A stretch of 61,739 bases of DNA. It comes from an uncultured cyanobacterium (lineage in GTDB: Bacteria > Cyanobacteriota > Vampirovibrionia > Gastranaerophilales > Gastranaerophilaceae). The position numbers were made by a program, and so were the translations under genes. The DNA lies in the NCBI GenBank assembly GCA_902495705.1, contig CABUXT010000009.1:1-61739 (forward strand), read 5' to 3'. The notes beneath the pieces are model-generated. The model was not told the DNA's origin and ran no database searches. It saw only the letters and a program-made list of their open reading frames with translations. The stretch's first letter is position 1. Every line of letters begins with the position of its first letter. Shown one piece after another: positions 1 through 8,419 of this stretch.

Positions 1-189
1 CTCGTTGGAATTAAGAATAGCTGGAAGTATGAAAAAGATTTTTAATTTATATATGTATTAAAGCGGAAATGAGGGAGCGGTACAATTAAACAGGCGGCTA
101 ATTTGGAGGTTAGACACTTGGGTAGGATGAGGGGAAATATGATAAAGAGTTTCAAAGGCGTAATTGCACAAAGAAAATTGAAATAGGAT

Positions 190-214
190 GTAGGTCGGCT
201 TTACTAAGCCGACA
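190..214 (+). repeat. Short palindromic repeat, GTAGGTCGGCTT family
   Basis: The 25-base unit has TCGGCTT and AAGCCGA arms and folds into a small hairpin. Near-identical copies lie at 6484-6508, 8560-8584 and 14845-14869, with diverged copies at 8807-8831 and 15324-15348 (reverse orientation). All copies are intergenic. Confidence 0.85.
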
Positions 215-260
215 CGGATTTTAGGTCTCTCCCAACCGGAGAGACAAAACAAAGAGGTTA

Positions 261-429
261 TGTCATTCTGAAAGGATTGAAAATCAAGTTGCGTAGCAAC
301 GTAGATTTTATCCTATTCAGAATCTATCAATGTTTATTTTTTGAATTGCCCTTTGCGCATTACTTTTTAATCAAATGGATAGACCCTGAATCTTCGCAGT
401 CGCATTCGCTCCTGCTGTTCAAGGTGACA
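261..429 (+). repeat. MITE-like dispersed repeat, copy 1
   Basis: This 169-bp unit starts TGTCATTCTGAA and ends TTCAAGGTGACA, so its ends form an imperfect inverted repeat. A copy of exactly the same length lies at 15377-15545 and a shorter copy in reverse orientation at 8644-8790. No ORF is carried, which fits a non-autonomous, MITE-like element. Confidence 0.8.
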
Positions 430-448
430 TTGCCTGATATGTTCAATT

Positions 449-477
449 AGAGATTCTGAAACGAGTTCAGAATGACA
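449..477 (+). repeat. Short hairpin repeat (ATTCTGAAAC..GTTCAGAATGACA)
   Basis: A compact inverted repeat whose outer bases match the MITE-like ends. Similar units are at 14669-14696, 17481-17511 and 36101-36128. It looks like a collapsed or solo-end form of the same repeat family. Confidence 0.65.
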
Positions 478-581
478 GTTAAAATTTTTTAATCCTGACA
501 TTGCAGTACCTGTTATTTTTAGGGATGGACATTTTGACCTAGGTGTATGGCTTAAAAGTTGCAGAGTTATATTTCATTTAA

Positions 582-1835
582 CTAGTAAGACCCTCCGAAT
601 GTTCTGCAGATAGATTCATTCCAATTGACAGGTCCTGATGTTGCAATAAAATCGCCCATTCGCATACTGTCAGAATACAAGACTTCTCCATTATATACAA
701 GTTCACATTCTACAGGATATGGACCACGAGTATTTCCTGGAAATGATGATAAGAAAATATTAGCTTTTTTATATTTCCCAGTATTTGTGAATGGTAAGAG
801 ACTTCCAATTTCATCAAATTCTTCTATTGATACATTGTTTCTTCCATCCCAATTTCCGCTACCACTTACCCAATATGCAAAGACTATGTGTAGTGACATT
901 TTATCTGGGTCCATATTTGCCGGAGCTGTTATTTTGATATTTATATTCCACATAAGAGCGCTTTTGTCTTCAGGTTCCAGTTTAACTGTTATATCTCCAT
1001 GGTCTGCACAAATTGGTACTAAATTTTTAATTTCTTCATAAGTACAGCATGAGTCTGTTTGAGTTTTTATTGAACCGGTTTTGGTCTTGCAACAATCTAA
1101 ACTGTATTGGTCAAGTTCACAAGCTGTTTTTGTTGGGGTGGTTGGAGTTTCAGGTTCTGTTGTTGATGAGCCACCATCAGGTTTTAGGCTTGTTGGTGGT
1201 GTAAAATAAACCTCTTCGGTATCTGTATTTAATCCGATTCTTGATTTTGGAGAAATGGTAAAGGTTCTTAAATCTTTATCTTTGATGTTTGGTCCTTTTT
1301 TACCATTCACATCGATAATGCCGACAATTGAATCATTTCCGATTTGTGGAGTGATACATAAGCTCATACCATTTTTTAGGCTTGCACAAGCACCTTTGAA
1401 CTCAGGTTTATATTCAACTTTGTCATTATTTTTAAACTCATAATATTTTGGTGCAAAGCAATCACCGTTGTTGTCTCCGCAATATTTATTTACTTTCATG
1501 TATTTTTTTATAAATGTGCCTGAGCTATTTTCATAGCTGTCAGGGGCGGTATTTACATACATTGAAGTAGAGAAAAAATCCGCTTTATTTTCGTTTATAA
1601 CAAGTGAGTCAATGGCGTTTTTTATAGACTGGTATTGGCGTTTGAAACCGTGGTCTAAAGTTTGAGTTTGATAGTTTTTTACAAGTGCCGGAATAACAAG
1701 TGCCGCAATTATTCCAACTATGCCTGTTGCAATTAATATTTCAGTTAAAGTAAATCCTAATTTTAATGCAGGAAATGTGGTTAAAATCCTTTTGTAGCCT
1801 TTATTTTGAGGTTCTACCCCCCCCAAAAAAAACAC
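582..1835 (-). CDS. Type IV pseudopilin-like secreted protein, start interrupted by T8G8 tract
   Basis: The protein has a type III signal/prepilin segment (LGFTLTEILIATGIVG) near residue 26, an alpha-helical stalk, a Thr/Pro-rich linker around residues 220-240 and a cysteine-containing C-terminal domain. Prepilins of this kind are cleaved after the Gly and assembled by type IV pilus or type II secretion machinery; none of that machinery is in the window. The frame is open only from a GTG at 1835, which has no ribosome binding site. A well-spaced AGGAGG with an ATG (1856-1858) lies just upstream in another frame, and that ATG reads into a stop directly after the T8/G8 run. One extra base in the run would join the two frames. 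It may therefore be a phase-variable gene in the OFF state, or the tract length may be misassembled. The family call is firm; the exact start is not. Confidence 0.8.
   Translation of the reverse strand: MFFLGGVEPQNKGYKRILTTFPALKLGFTLTEILIATGIVGIIAALVIPALVKNYQTQTLDHGFKRQYQSIKNAIDSLVINENKADFFSTSMYVNTAPDSYENSSGTFIKKYMKVNKYCGDNNGDCFAPKYYEFKNNDKVEYKPEFKGACASLKNGMSLCITPQIGNDSIVGIIDVNGKKGPNIKDKDLRTFTISPKSRIGLNTDTEEVYFTPPTSLKPDGGSSTTEPETPTTPTKTACELDQYSLDCCKTKTGSIKTQTDSCCTYEEIKNLVPICADHGDITVKLEPEDKSALMWNINIKITAPANMDPDKMSLHIVFAYWVSGSGNWDGRNNVSIEEFDEIGSLLPFTNTGKYKKANIFLSSFPGNTRGPYPVECELVYNGEVLYSDSMRMGDFIATSGPVNWNESICRTFGGSY
1817..1832 (-). repeat. Back-to-back homopolymers T8 then G8 in the pseudopilin 5' end
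   Basis: On the plus strand this reads C8 (1817-1824) followed by A8 (1825-1832). On the coding strand it is T8G8, placed between the good ATG start and the prepilin frame. Runs like this slip during replication and are the usual substrate of phase variation. Confidence 0.9.
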
Positions 1836-1855
1836 GCGCTGTGACTGAGTTCTAG

Positions 1856-1871
1856 CATATTTTTACCTCCT
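1856..1871 (-). promoter_or_regulatory. Strong RBS and out-of-frame ATG of the pseudopilin
   Basis: On the minus strand AGGAGG is followed by 7 bases and ATG (1858-1856). This is the best translation start near the gene. Its frame gives 14 codons and then TAG immediately after the G8 run. The prepilin frame is reached by +1 or -2 in the homopolymers. Confidence 0.85.
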
Positions 1872-1950
1872 GAAAATAATTAACTTTGGCTATTATATCA
1901 GAAAATTTTGGGATTTACAAATTATTTAACATTCTGCTAAAATAATCACT

Positions 1951-3036
1951 ATGAACATTCGTGATAAAAATTTGTACTATATTGGTGGAATTGTGCGAGA
2001 TGAATTGCTTGGAATAAATAAACATTTCGACATTGATTTGACATATCAAGGGGATGCGATTGAGTTTGCCAAAAATATTCCAAATGCCGAAATTGTACAA
2101 ATTAACGAGCCATTTGGGACTGTAAAAATTAAAATTGATGGTCAAGAAATTGATATAGCATCAACCAGAGGCGAAACTTATCCGCAAAAAGGGCACCTTC
2201 CGCAAGTAAAAGATATCGGTTGTGATTTAAAAGAAGATATTTTGCGCAGGGATTTTACGGTGAATTCGCTTGCAAAATCGACCTCTACAGGTGAGATAAT
2301 TGATTATGTTGGCGGTGTAAACGATTTGAAAAACAAGGTTCTAAGGGTTTTGCATGACAAAAGTTTTATTGATGACCCGACAAGAATAATTCGAGGGTTG
2401 AAATTTGCTGTTCGATTTGGGTTTGAATTAGAACCTCACACAAAATTTTTGCAAGATGAATATTTGAAAAATATTAACTATGATATGTCATACAAAAGGT
2501 TAAAAAAGGAACTTGTAGAGACTTTTAACCTAAATAAATGGTCGGCATTTAAGATTTTTGTGGAAAATAAAATGTACAATCTAATTGCGCCGCAAGATTT
2601 TGCTTTGCCAAGTTTTGATTTTTCGTCTTTAATTGACAAATATAAACCTGAAAATATCTGGATAATTTATATTGGCTTGTTGCCTGATATTTCGGCTCTT
2701 CCGTTATCAAAAATTGAGAAAAAAATTGTAGATGATTTTGTTAAATTGAAGGATAAAAGTTTCGCTAATGATTATGAAATTTTCAAAAATTTTTCCGGTG
2801 TAAATATCGAATCGATTATAATGTATTCTACTATTGATGCGGATATTGTGGTGCGATATTTTGAAAAATTAAAAGATATAAAAATCAAAATTACAGGAAA
2901 AGATTTGATAAATTTAGGTCAAAAACCTTCTGAAAAATTTCAGAAATGTTTTGATTTTGTCTTGAGGGAGAAATTAAAAAATCCTGCCCTAACGAAAGAG
3001 CAGGAAATTGAATTTGCAAAATTGTTTTTTAGCTAG
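1951..3036 (+). CDS. cca: CCA tRNA nucleotidyltransferase / poly(A) polymerase family
   Basis: Class II nucleotidyltransferase that adds or repairs the 3' CCA of tRNA. The N-terminal head has the GGxVRD motif (residues 12-17), the metal-binding DxD (27-29) and the RRDFTVNSL motif near residue 100, followed by the DPTRIIRGLKFAVRFGF nucleotide-recognition region. At 361 residues it is shorter than enzymes carrying an HD domain. tRNA-Ser at 43715 has no encoded CCA, so such an activity is needed; whether this copy adds CC, A or CCA cannot be read here. The gene diverges from the pseudopilin and has a weak ribosome binding site. Confidence 0.9.
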   Translation: MNIRDKNLYYIGGIVRDELLGINKHFDIDLTYQGDAIEFAKNIPNAEIVQINEPFGTVKIKIDGQEIDIASTRGETYPQKGHLPQVKDIGCDLKEDILRRDFTVNSLAKSTSTGEIIDYVGGVNDLKNKVLRVLHDKSFIDDPTRIIRGLKFAVRFGFELEPHTKFLQDEYLKNINYDMSYKRLKKELVETFNLNKWSAFKIFVENKMYNLIAPQDFALPSFDFSSLIDKYKPENIWIIYIGLLPDISALPLSKIEKKIVDDFVKLKDKSFANDYEIFKNFSGVNIESIIMYSTIDADIVVRYFEKLKDIKIKITGKDLINLGQKPSEKFQKCFDFVLREKLKNPALTKEQEIEFAKLFFS

Positions 3037-3037
3037 G

Positions 3038-3256
3038 TTATTGTATCAATGTAAAAAATAGTGACAATAGACCCGCTGTTTTTAAGATTGCTTTTAGTAA
3101 GCCTAGTTTTATTTCTTTATTTCCATGCACTGGAACTACAATTTTGGCATCTTCTCCGATTTTTGAAAATACATGATGAGAACCACTTATTCTTACAAGT
3201 GTCCATCCATTTTCTTCTAAAATTTTACATAATTTTTTGCCGGAAATATTTTTCAT
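3038..3256 (-). CDS. hicA: HicA-type mRNA interferase toxin
   Basis: A 72-residue dsRBD-like toxin. It shows the HicA pattern: N-terminal SGKKLCKILEENGW, then a GSHHVF segment with the catalytic His, and the VPVHGNKEIKLG region. HicA cleaves mRNA when free of its antitoxin. The start overlaps the stop of hicB by 4 bases (ATGA), so the pair is translationally coupled. The antitoxin gene comes first, a known but less common order. Confidence 0.88.
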   Translation of the reverse strand: MKNISGKKLCKILEENGWTLVRISGSHHVFSKIGEDAKIVVPVHGNKEIKLGLLKAILKTAGLLSLFFTLIQ

Positions 3257-3441
3257 AGTGCAACCGAAATAACTTCACCATCACTGTCTTTTAAATCTAC
3301 AGATAACCATGCAGTTATTGCATCTTTTATATTTTCTTTTATTTCTTCAATACTGTCACCTTGAGTATAACAACCTTTTAGTGCAGGAACTTCTGCCCAA
3401 TAACCATTATCTTCTTTATGCAAAATAACATCAAATTTCAT
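3253..3441 (-). CDS. hicB: HicB-type antitoxin
   Basis: A 62-residue protein with the HicB RNase-H-like fold signature: FDVILHKEDNGYWAEVPALKGCYTQGDS, then EIKENIKDAI. It neutralises HicA by masking its active site. It is short and ends soon after this domain, so it lacks an obvious C-terminal ribbon-helix-helix or HTH DNA-binding domain. Autoregulation through DNA binding is therefore uncertain. Confidence 0.87.
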   Translation of the reverse strand: MKFDVILHKEDNGYWAEVPALKGCYTQGDSIEEIKENIKDAITAWLSVDLKDSDGEVISVAL

Positions 3442-3499
3442 TGGAAATATTATCCTTTCAATCTCATTTTAACATTATTGTCAGAGTATTTCAAGCCTG

Positions 3500-4285
3500 C
3501 TATTTAATCCCAAAGCTTTCGGCAATGGTTTTCAGATGACCGTTTTTTGTTTCGATTTCGATAACATTATTCACTGCGTGGATTAAGTCTTTAGATTCGG
3601 CACCTTTTCTAAACGCCACAGCATAAGGTTCTTTGGTATATCTTTTTGGTAAAAGTTCTACGCTGTTGTCTTTTAGCGACAAGCCAAGCAAAATTGTATC
3701 ATCAGATACTATGGCGTCACCTTTGTGGGCTTTTAGCGCTCTATATGCATCAGGATAGGTTTTGTAGCCGATTACGCCCACATTTGGAATTGCAGTTTTC
3801 AGTGTTTTTTCACTGGTTGAGCCAAATACTATAATTGCACGCTTTCCACTCAAATCTTTTAAGGATTTAACACTGCTGCCTTTATTTACAAGCAAAGCTT
3901 GTCCTGCCGTATGATATGGTGTTGAAAAATCGAGGATTTCTTTACGAGCCGGAGTGATAGACATTGTTGCGATAATCATATCGACATCGCCTGAGTATAA
4001 TTTCATCATTCTATCAGATGCTGTAACAGGTACAAATTTTACCTTTTTATCGCTCCCTAAGATCCCTCGAGCAATTAACCTTGATAATGCCGCATCATAG
4101 CCTGCAAAGTGCCCTTTTTCGTCTTTGTAGCCAAACGGATAAGTATCAGTTTTTACTCCGACAATGATTTGGTCACGTTTTGTTATTGTGTCTAAATTAT
4201 TCACCACAGGTTCGCCTGATTTTTTTGCGCAGCCGCAACATACCAAAGTTACCAAAACCAGTAATGAAATTATTTTTTTATACAT
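3500..4285 (-). CDS. Amino-acid ABC transporter substrate-binding lipoprotein
   Basis: A 261-residue SBP_bac_3 family protein. The N-terminus is a lipoprotein-like signal (hydrophobic run ending LVCCGC before AKKSGE). The mature part has family motifs: GVKTDTYPFGYKD, FAGYDAALSRLIA, MIIATMSITPARKEILDFSTPY and VVSDD. It would bind a polar amino acid outside the cell and deliver it to a permease. No permease or ATPase gene is adjacent, so it either works with a distant transporter or has a sensing role. Confidence 0.88.
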   Translation of the reverse strand: MYKKIISLLVLVTLVCCGCAKKSGEPVVNNLDTITKRDQIIVGVKTDTYPFGYKDEKGHFAGYDAALSRLIARGILGSDKKVKFVPVTASDRMMKLYSGDVDMIIATMSITPARKEILDFSTPYHTAGQALLVNKGSSVKSLKDLSGKRAIIVFGSTSEKTLKTAIPNVGVIGYKTYPDAYRALKAHKGDAIVSDDTILLGLSLKDNSVELLPKRYTKEPYAVAFRKGAESKDLIHAVNNVIEIETKNGHLKTIAESFGIK

Positions 4286-4377
4286 AAAAATCTCCTATAA
4301 AGTCTTATTATCTCAATGATACATTATCAAAACTTTAAGTCAAAAAAGTCATATATATTTATTTTTTTTAGGGTTTA

Positions 4378-4893
4378 ATGTATCATTTTTTTATGAAAAC
4401 TATTGTCATAACAGGGATGATGGGTGCAGGAAAGACGACTGTTGCGAACCTATTATCAGAAAAATTAAATATAAAATGTATTGATATTGATATGCAAATT
4501 GAGCAAAAAGAAGGGATGTCAATTTCTGAAATTTTTGCAAACAAGGGGGAAGAATATTTTCGCAAACTTGAGCACCAAATTATATCAGGTAGTTTTCAAA
4601 ATGATGATTGCGTAATTTCTCTTGGTGGTGGGGCTTTTGAAAACCCTGAAACTAGAGATTTTTTATTGAAAATTTCTACAGTGATTTTTCTAAAAACTTC
4701 ACCTGAAATTATTTTTGAGCGAATTAAAACAAATACTTCCCGTCCGCTTTTGAAAAATAATATGACGATAGAAAAAATCACCGAAATTTTAGCAAAACGT
4801 GAGCAAAATTATAACACCGCGACAATTGTCATAAATACAGATAATAAATTGCCCAAAATTATTGTGGAAGAAATTATAGGAGCTTTGGAATGA
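4378..4893 (+). CDS. aroK: Shikimate kinase
   Basis: Phosphorylates shikimate in chorismate biosynthesis. Walker A GMMGAGKT is at residues 13-20, followed by the shikimate-binding IDIDMQIE and FRKLE motifs, the SLGGGAF loop and the TSRPLL lid arginine. The ATG at 4378 follows AGGG by 4 bases; an in-frame ATG at 4393 would give a start nearer the family average but has no ribosome binding site. It overlaps aroB by 4 bases, forming an aroK-aroB operon. Confidence 0.93.
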   Translation: MYHFFMKTIVITGMMGAGKTTVANLLSEKLNIKCIDIDMQIEQKEGMSISEIFANKGEEYFRKLEHQIISGSFQNDDCVISLGGGAFENPETRDFLLKISTVIFLKTSPEIIFERIKTNTSRPLLKNNMTIEKITEILAKREQNYNTATIVINTDNKLPKIIVEEIIGALE

Positions 4894-5969
4894 TAAATTT
4901 GATGGTACAAATTCAAGGAAAAGAAAAATCATATCCGATTTTTATAAATAATTCTGACCTGACGTCTTTGAAAGAGTCGATATTAGACCAAATTGGGCAC
5001 AAAAATTATATTGTTGTAATCAATCAAACTGTCCACAAATTGTATTCAAAAATTTTGGATTTTCCGAAAGATAAAATATTTATTCTAAAGGATGGCGAAA
5101 GGGAAAAGAATTCCAAAAATTATATCAAAATTTTGAATTTTGCAATGCAAAAAAAACTGAAACGCGAAGATGCAATAATTGCGATTGGTGGTGGAGTTGT
5201 TGGTGATATTGCAGGTTTTGCGGCTGCAACTTTTATGAGAGGGATTAATTTTATTCAAGTTCCTACAACATTGCTTTCTGCAGTTGATAGTTCGGTTGGT
5301 GGCAAAGTTGCGATAAATTCTGATTACGGTAAAAATTTGATTGGTGCGTTTTATCAGCCAAAGGCGGTTTTTATAAATGTGAATTTTCTAAAAACTCTTG
5401 ATGAAAAACAATTTAAAAGCGGACTTGGTGAAGTTTTGAAATATGGTTTTATTGAAAAAAGCTGTGCGCCTGATACTGAACCGCATTTGATAAATTTTTT
5501 GATGGAAAATAAAGATAAAATTTTTGCAAAAGAATTATTAACGCTGAAAGAACTCATTAAACTTTGCCTCCAATTGAAAATCGAGGTTGTCCAAAAGGAT
5601 GAAAAAGAAGGTGGTTTGAGAAAAATTTTAAATTATGGTCATACATACGGGCATGTGGTCGAAAACTTGACAGGGTACAAAAAATACACTCATGGAGAAT
5701 GTGTGATTGAGGGTATCAGGTTTGTCCTTGGGTTGGCAGCAAAATTGAATCTCGTTGATAAAGAGTACAAATTTTTGAGCGAAGATTTGATTGAAAAATT
5801 TGATTATAAGCCACTCAAAACTTTTGATATCAACAAAACAATTTATGTGATGACAACCGATAAAAAAGCGACAGATGAATATATTACGTTTATCCTGCCA
5901 AGTCAGTATGCACAAGTGTTTGAGTACAAAATTTTAAAAGAAGAACTCAAAAAACTGATTACTTCTTAA
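4890..5969 (+). CDS. aroB: 3-dehydroquinate synthase
   Basis: Converts DAHP to 3-dehydroquinate, using NAD and a divalent metal. Visible motifs: IAIGGGVVGDIAGFAAATFMRG (NAD site, here read in two halves), PTTLLSAVDSSVGGK, the metal-ligand regions GEVLKYG, NYGHTYGH and THGE. Length (359) is typical. Coupled to aroK by an ATGA overlap. A short insertion containing CAPDTEPH follows the GEVLKYG segment. Confidence 0.95.
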   Translation: MINLMVQIQGKEKSYPIFINNSDLTSLKESILDQIGHKNYIVVINQTVHKLYSKILDFPKDKIFILKDGEREKNSKNYIKILNFAMQKKLKREDAIIAIGGGVVGDIAGFAAATFMRGINFIQVPTTLLSAVDSSVGGKVAINSDYGKNLIGAFYQPKAVFINVNFLKTLDEKQFKSGLGEVLKYGFIEKSCAPDTEPHLINFLMENKDKIFAKELLTLKELIKLCLQLKIEVVQKDEKEGGLRKILNYGHTYGHVVENLTGYKKYTHGECVIEGIRFVLGLAAKLNLVDKEYKFLSEDLIEKFDYKPLKTFDINKTIYVMTTDKKATDEYITFILPSQYAQVFEYKILKEELKKLITS

Positions 5970-5983
5970 TATAGTTGAAAACA

Positions 5984-6035
5984 TTGCTGTGATTTGTTAG
6001 TATAGATATATAATATAGTAACCAAAGTATACTAA
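5984..6035 (+). promoter_or_regulatory. Promoter with overlapping inverted repeat before HxlR gene
   Basis: TTGCTG (5984-5989) and TATATA (6007-6012) are spaced by 17 bases. An inverted repeat TTAGTATA (5997-6004) and TATACTAA (6028-6035) brackets the -10 box. It is a plausible autoregulatory operator for the winged-helix regulator that follows. Confidence 0.6.
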
Positions 6036-6045
6036 TGGAGTAAAA

Positions 6046-6390
6046 ATGAAATCAAAAGACCTTCCAAAATGTCCGATAGAAACCACATTAAAAATGCTTG
6101 GCTGCAAGTGGAAAGTGCTTATAATCAGAGAACTTTTGACCGGAACAAAGCGTTTTGGCGAACTGAAAAAAGCGGTGACAGGTATTACGCAAAAGGTTTT
6201 GACTTCAAAACTTCGTGAGATGGAAGAACTTGGACTTTTGGAGCGCGAAGTTTATCCGCAAATCCCACCAAAAGTTGAGTATACATTGACGGATATCGGT
6301 TATAGTTTGCGCCCTGTTTTAGAATCTTTGAAAGGCTGGGGCAAAGACTACAAACGCTATACCAAACTTTTGGAAAAGATGAAAGGATAA
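6046..6390 (+). CDS. HxlR-family winged-helix regulator
   Basis: A 114-residue MarR/HxlR-type DNA-binding protein. It has the family hallmarks: N-terminal CPIETTLKMLGCKWKVLIIRELL, FGELKKAVTGITQKVLTSKLREMEELGLLER, the wing YTLTDIGYSL and a C-terminal helix. The N-terminal Cys (CPIE) is the conserved position used as a redox or electrophile sensor in relatives such as HypR and QorR. No enzyme gene is adjacent, so its target is unknown beyond likely self-control. Confidence 0.88.
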   Translation: MKSKDLPKCPIETTLKMLGCKWKVLIIRELLTGTKRFGELKKAVTGITQKVLTSKLREMEELGLLEREVYPQIPPKVEYTLTDIGYSLRPVLESLKGWGKDYKRYTKLLEKMKG

Positions 6391-6394
6391 GTAA

Positions 6395-6508
6395 GTAGGT
6401 CGGCTTAATCAGGCTATGCTTGCCAAAATCCGCAATTCGGAATGACATAGACCTATGTGTTCAATGACGGTGGCATATTTATAGTAGGTCGGCTTTACCA
6501 AGCCGACA
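6395..6508 (+). repeat. Repeat cluster downstream of HxlR gene
   Basis: Contains a partial copy of the GTAGGTCGGCTT repeat from 6395, a piece matching the ..CGGAATGACATAGACCT.. repeat edge and a full hairpin copy at 6484-6508. No coding potential is evident. Confidence 0.6.
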
Positions 6509-6547
6509 TGTTAATTGTCCATTCGCAGAACACAAGCCAAATGTCCC

Positions 6548-6757
6548 TTAATTAAAATCACTTTCTGCAACAACTGACGCGATTTGTTCACCGTAGCTGT
6601 TCACTGTTCCATTTGTTTCTTCAACAATATAACGGATGCCTTTTTTGCCTTCGATTGCTTGTTCAGCGCAATCCATAGCGTCATCCCATTCTTTAAATTC
6701 GCCAATTAAATTTTTTGAAAGTTCAGATTTGTCTGTTGATGTGTAAACTTGAAACAT
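6548..6757 (-). CDS. Small acidic protein of unknown function
   Basis: A 69-residue soluble acidic protein with no recognised family. It has a good ribosome binding site (AAGGAG, 6 bases before ATG) and sits between the HxlR and SulP genes. Content such as FKEWDDAMDCAEQAI and GIRYIVEET suggests a compact alpha/beta fold. No function can be given. Confidence 0.65.
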   Translation of the reverse strand: MFQVYTSTDKSELSKNLIGEFKEWDDAMDCAEQAIEGKKGIRYIVEETNGTVNSYGEQIASVVAESDFN

Positions 6758-6796
6758 GAATATCTCCTTTTTCTTTCATTTTATCACATAAAAATT

Positions 6797-8419
6797 TTAT
6801 ATAATTTGTTCAAGATGAGTTGCTTTAACAGCTTGCTCAATAGCGTTTGATTCATCCGTAAATAGTGAGTCTTCGCCGATTTGTTTCATTATTTCCAAAT
6901 CTTTAACTTGATTATAAACTTTTTCATTAGGGATAACAAGCGACAGCTTGATTTTTTGTGCCTCAAGTCGAACAATTATATCTTCTAATGCAAAAATTGC
7001 AGACATATCAAGTTCGGCGTTTGATGCATAATTTAAGATGATGTATTCGGTTTCTAACATTTCATCAAAATGCGATACAATTTGAGTAATCGAACCAAAG
7101 AAAAATTGACCGTCTATGTGCAAAATCCTGATTTTGTAATGAGATTCACGCTCAATTTTGGTTTCAAATGTCGTGTAGGCTTCTGGGTTGTATTTGTTGA
7201 CTTTGATGTTTGTGTTGTCGGCAATTCTTTTGGCGTAAAGCAGTGCAGCAAGGACAATGCCTAAGCCAAGCGCGAAGATTAAGTTATAAAAGACTGTGAG
7301 CAACAATACTGTGATTAAAACGTACAAATCATCTTTTGGTGCAAATTTTAAAACTTTTAGGACTTTCAAATCCAAAATATCATAACCGATTTTTATCAAA
7401 ATTGCGGCTAGTACACAAATTGGAATTTGTGCAATAAATCCTGTGAATTTGAATAAAACGACTGCTAAAATTATTGAACACAAAATTGATGCCACGCGAG
7501 TTTGTGCACCTGCTTTCACTGCGGCTACACTTCTCATTGTTGCGGCAGTTCCATACATTGAACCTGTCAGTGCACAAAACAAGTTGCCGATACCTTGAGA
7601 GGCGACAAGTCTTTTTGAGTTGTGTTTAACTTTTGTTAGCGAATCCATAATTATGCCTGTAAGTAAACTTTCACTGGTTGCAATGAAGGCTAAAGTTAGC
7701 GCTGTTGGAATATTTTTCATCACAAAGTCTAAGTTGAAGTGTGGAAAATATGCTTGTGGAATCGAAAAACTTACACCTGAAATTTTTTCAACATCACACC
7801 CAAAATACCACGCACCTTCTGTCATCAAAACCAGTGCCAATAACTGAGGCGGAACGTATTTTGTTATGCATTTAGGTGTGAAAAATAGCATCAAAAGTGT
7901 TGCTAGCCCAAGTAACAGGGCTTGGAAATTTATGTGGGTGAATAATTGAGGATATGAAATAAGTGCTTTGATGGTAGACGAATATGTTGCGCCACCAAGT
8001 AAAGGTGATAATTGTAATATTATGATTATCAAACCGATACCTGTCAAAAATCCTGATATCACAGGGTATGGCACGTATTTAATCATTCGCGGAATTGGAG
8101 TTAATGAGATTATTATTTGAAAAATCGCAGCCATTACTAAAATCGGAATTACGTTTAAAATATTGCCTGAAACGCCTGCAACAATTACCGCTGTAATTAT
8201 TGATACCGGACCTGTCGGACCTGAAATTACTGGTAAATTACAGCCTAAAATCCCCGCGATGAGTGATAGGATGATTGCACTCCAAATACCTGCACTTGCG
8301 CCAAGTCCTGATGCGACACCAAAAGCCAATGCTTGTGGAAATGCGATTATACTTGCGATAATTGCACCGAAAAAATCACCTTTTAGCGTAGCCGGATTCA
8401 CTTTATATTTACCAAACAC
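6797..8419 (-). CDS. SulP-family anion transporter with STAS domain
   Basis: An inner-membrane SLC26/SulP permease of about 540 residues. It has many hydrophobic helices, starting with the family segment GDFFGAIIASIIAFPQALAFG and including SGPTGPVSIITAVIV. A C-terminal cytoplasmic STAS domain follows (HIDGQFFFGS .. LDMSAIFALEDI). Substrates in the family include sulfate, bicarbonate and dicarboxylates; the sequence does not distinguish them. The start was placed at GTG 8419 because AAGGAGG lies 5 bases upstream; the frame is open for 18 more codons (to 8473) without a ribosome binding site. Confidence 0.92.
   Translation of the reverse strand: MFGKYKVNPATLKGDFFGAIIASIIAFPQALAFGVASGLGASAGIWSAIILSLIAGILGCNLPVISGPTGPVSIITAVIVAGVSGNILNVIPILVMAAIFQIIISLTPIPRMIKYVPYPVISGFLTGIGLIIIILQLSPLLGGATYSSTIKALISYPQLFTHINFQALLLGLATLLMLFFTPKCITKYVPPQLLALVLMTEGAWYFGCDVEKISGVSFSIPQAYFPHFNLDFVMKNIPTALTLAFIATSESLLTGIIMDSLTKVKHNSKRLVASQGIGNLFCALTGSMYGTAATMRSVAAVKAGAQTRVASILCSIILAVVLFKFTGFIAQIPICVLAAILIKIGYDILDLKVLKVLKFAPKDDLYVLITVLLLTVFYNLIFALGLGIVLAALLYAKRIADNTNIKVNKYNPEAYTTFETKIERESHYKIRILHIDGQFFFGSITQIVSHFDEMLETEYIILNYASNAELDMSAIFALEDIIVRLEAQKIKLSLVIPNEKVYNQVKDLEIMKQIGEDSLFTDESNAIEQAVKATHLEQII

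Larger units (their letters stand above)
1..581. other. Gene-poor left edge with dispersed repeats
   Basis: No supportable gene was found here. Short open stretches touch the left edge (one frame stays open to about base 45, another to about 61), so the end of an upstream gene may be present, but nothing identifies it. The rest is repeat material listed separately: a hairpin at 190-214, a 169-bp MITE-like unit at 261-429 and a short hairpin at 449-477. Confidence 0.5.

Noticed and set aside
58..252. 64-codon open frame on the minus strand at the left edge
   Set aside because: It runs through the GTAGGTCGGCTT palindromic repeat, has no ribosome binding site and its product is unlike any protein family.
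625..1041. 138-codon open frame on the plus strand inside the pseudopilin gene
   Set aside because: It is antisense to a clear pseudopilin domain and has no RBS or recognisable domain.
1951..3441. A functional link between cca and hicBA
   Set aside because: They are convergent with only one base between stops and have no shared promoter; adjacency alone is not evidence.
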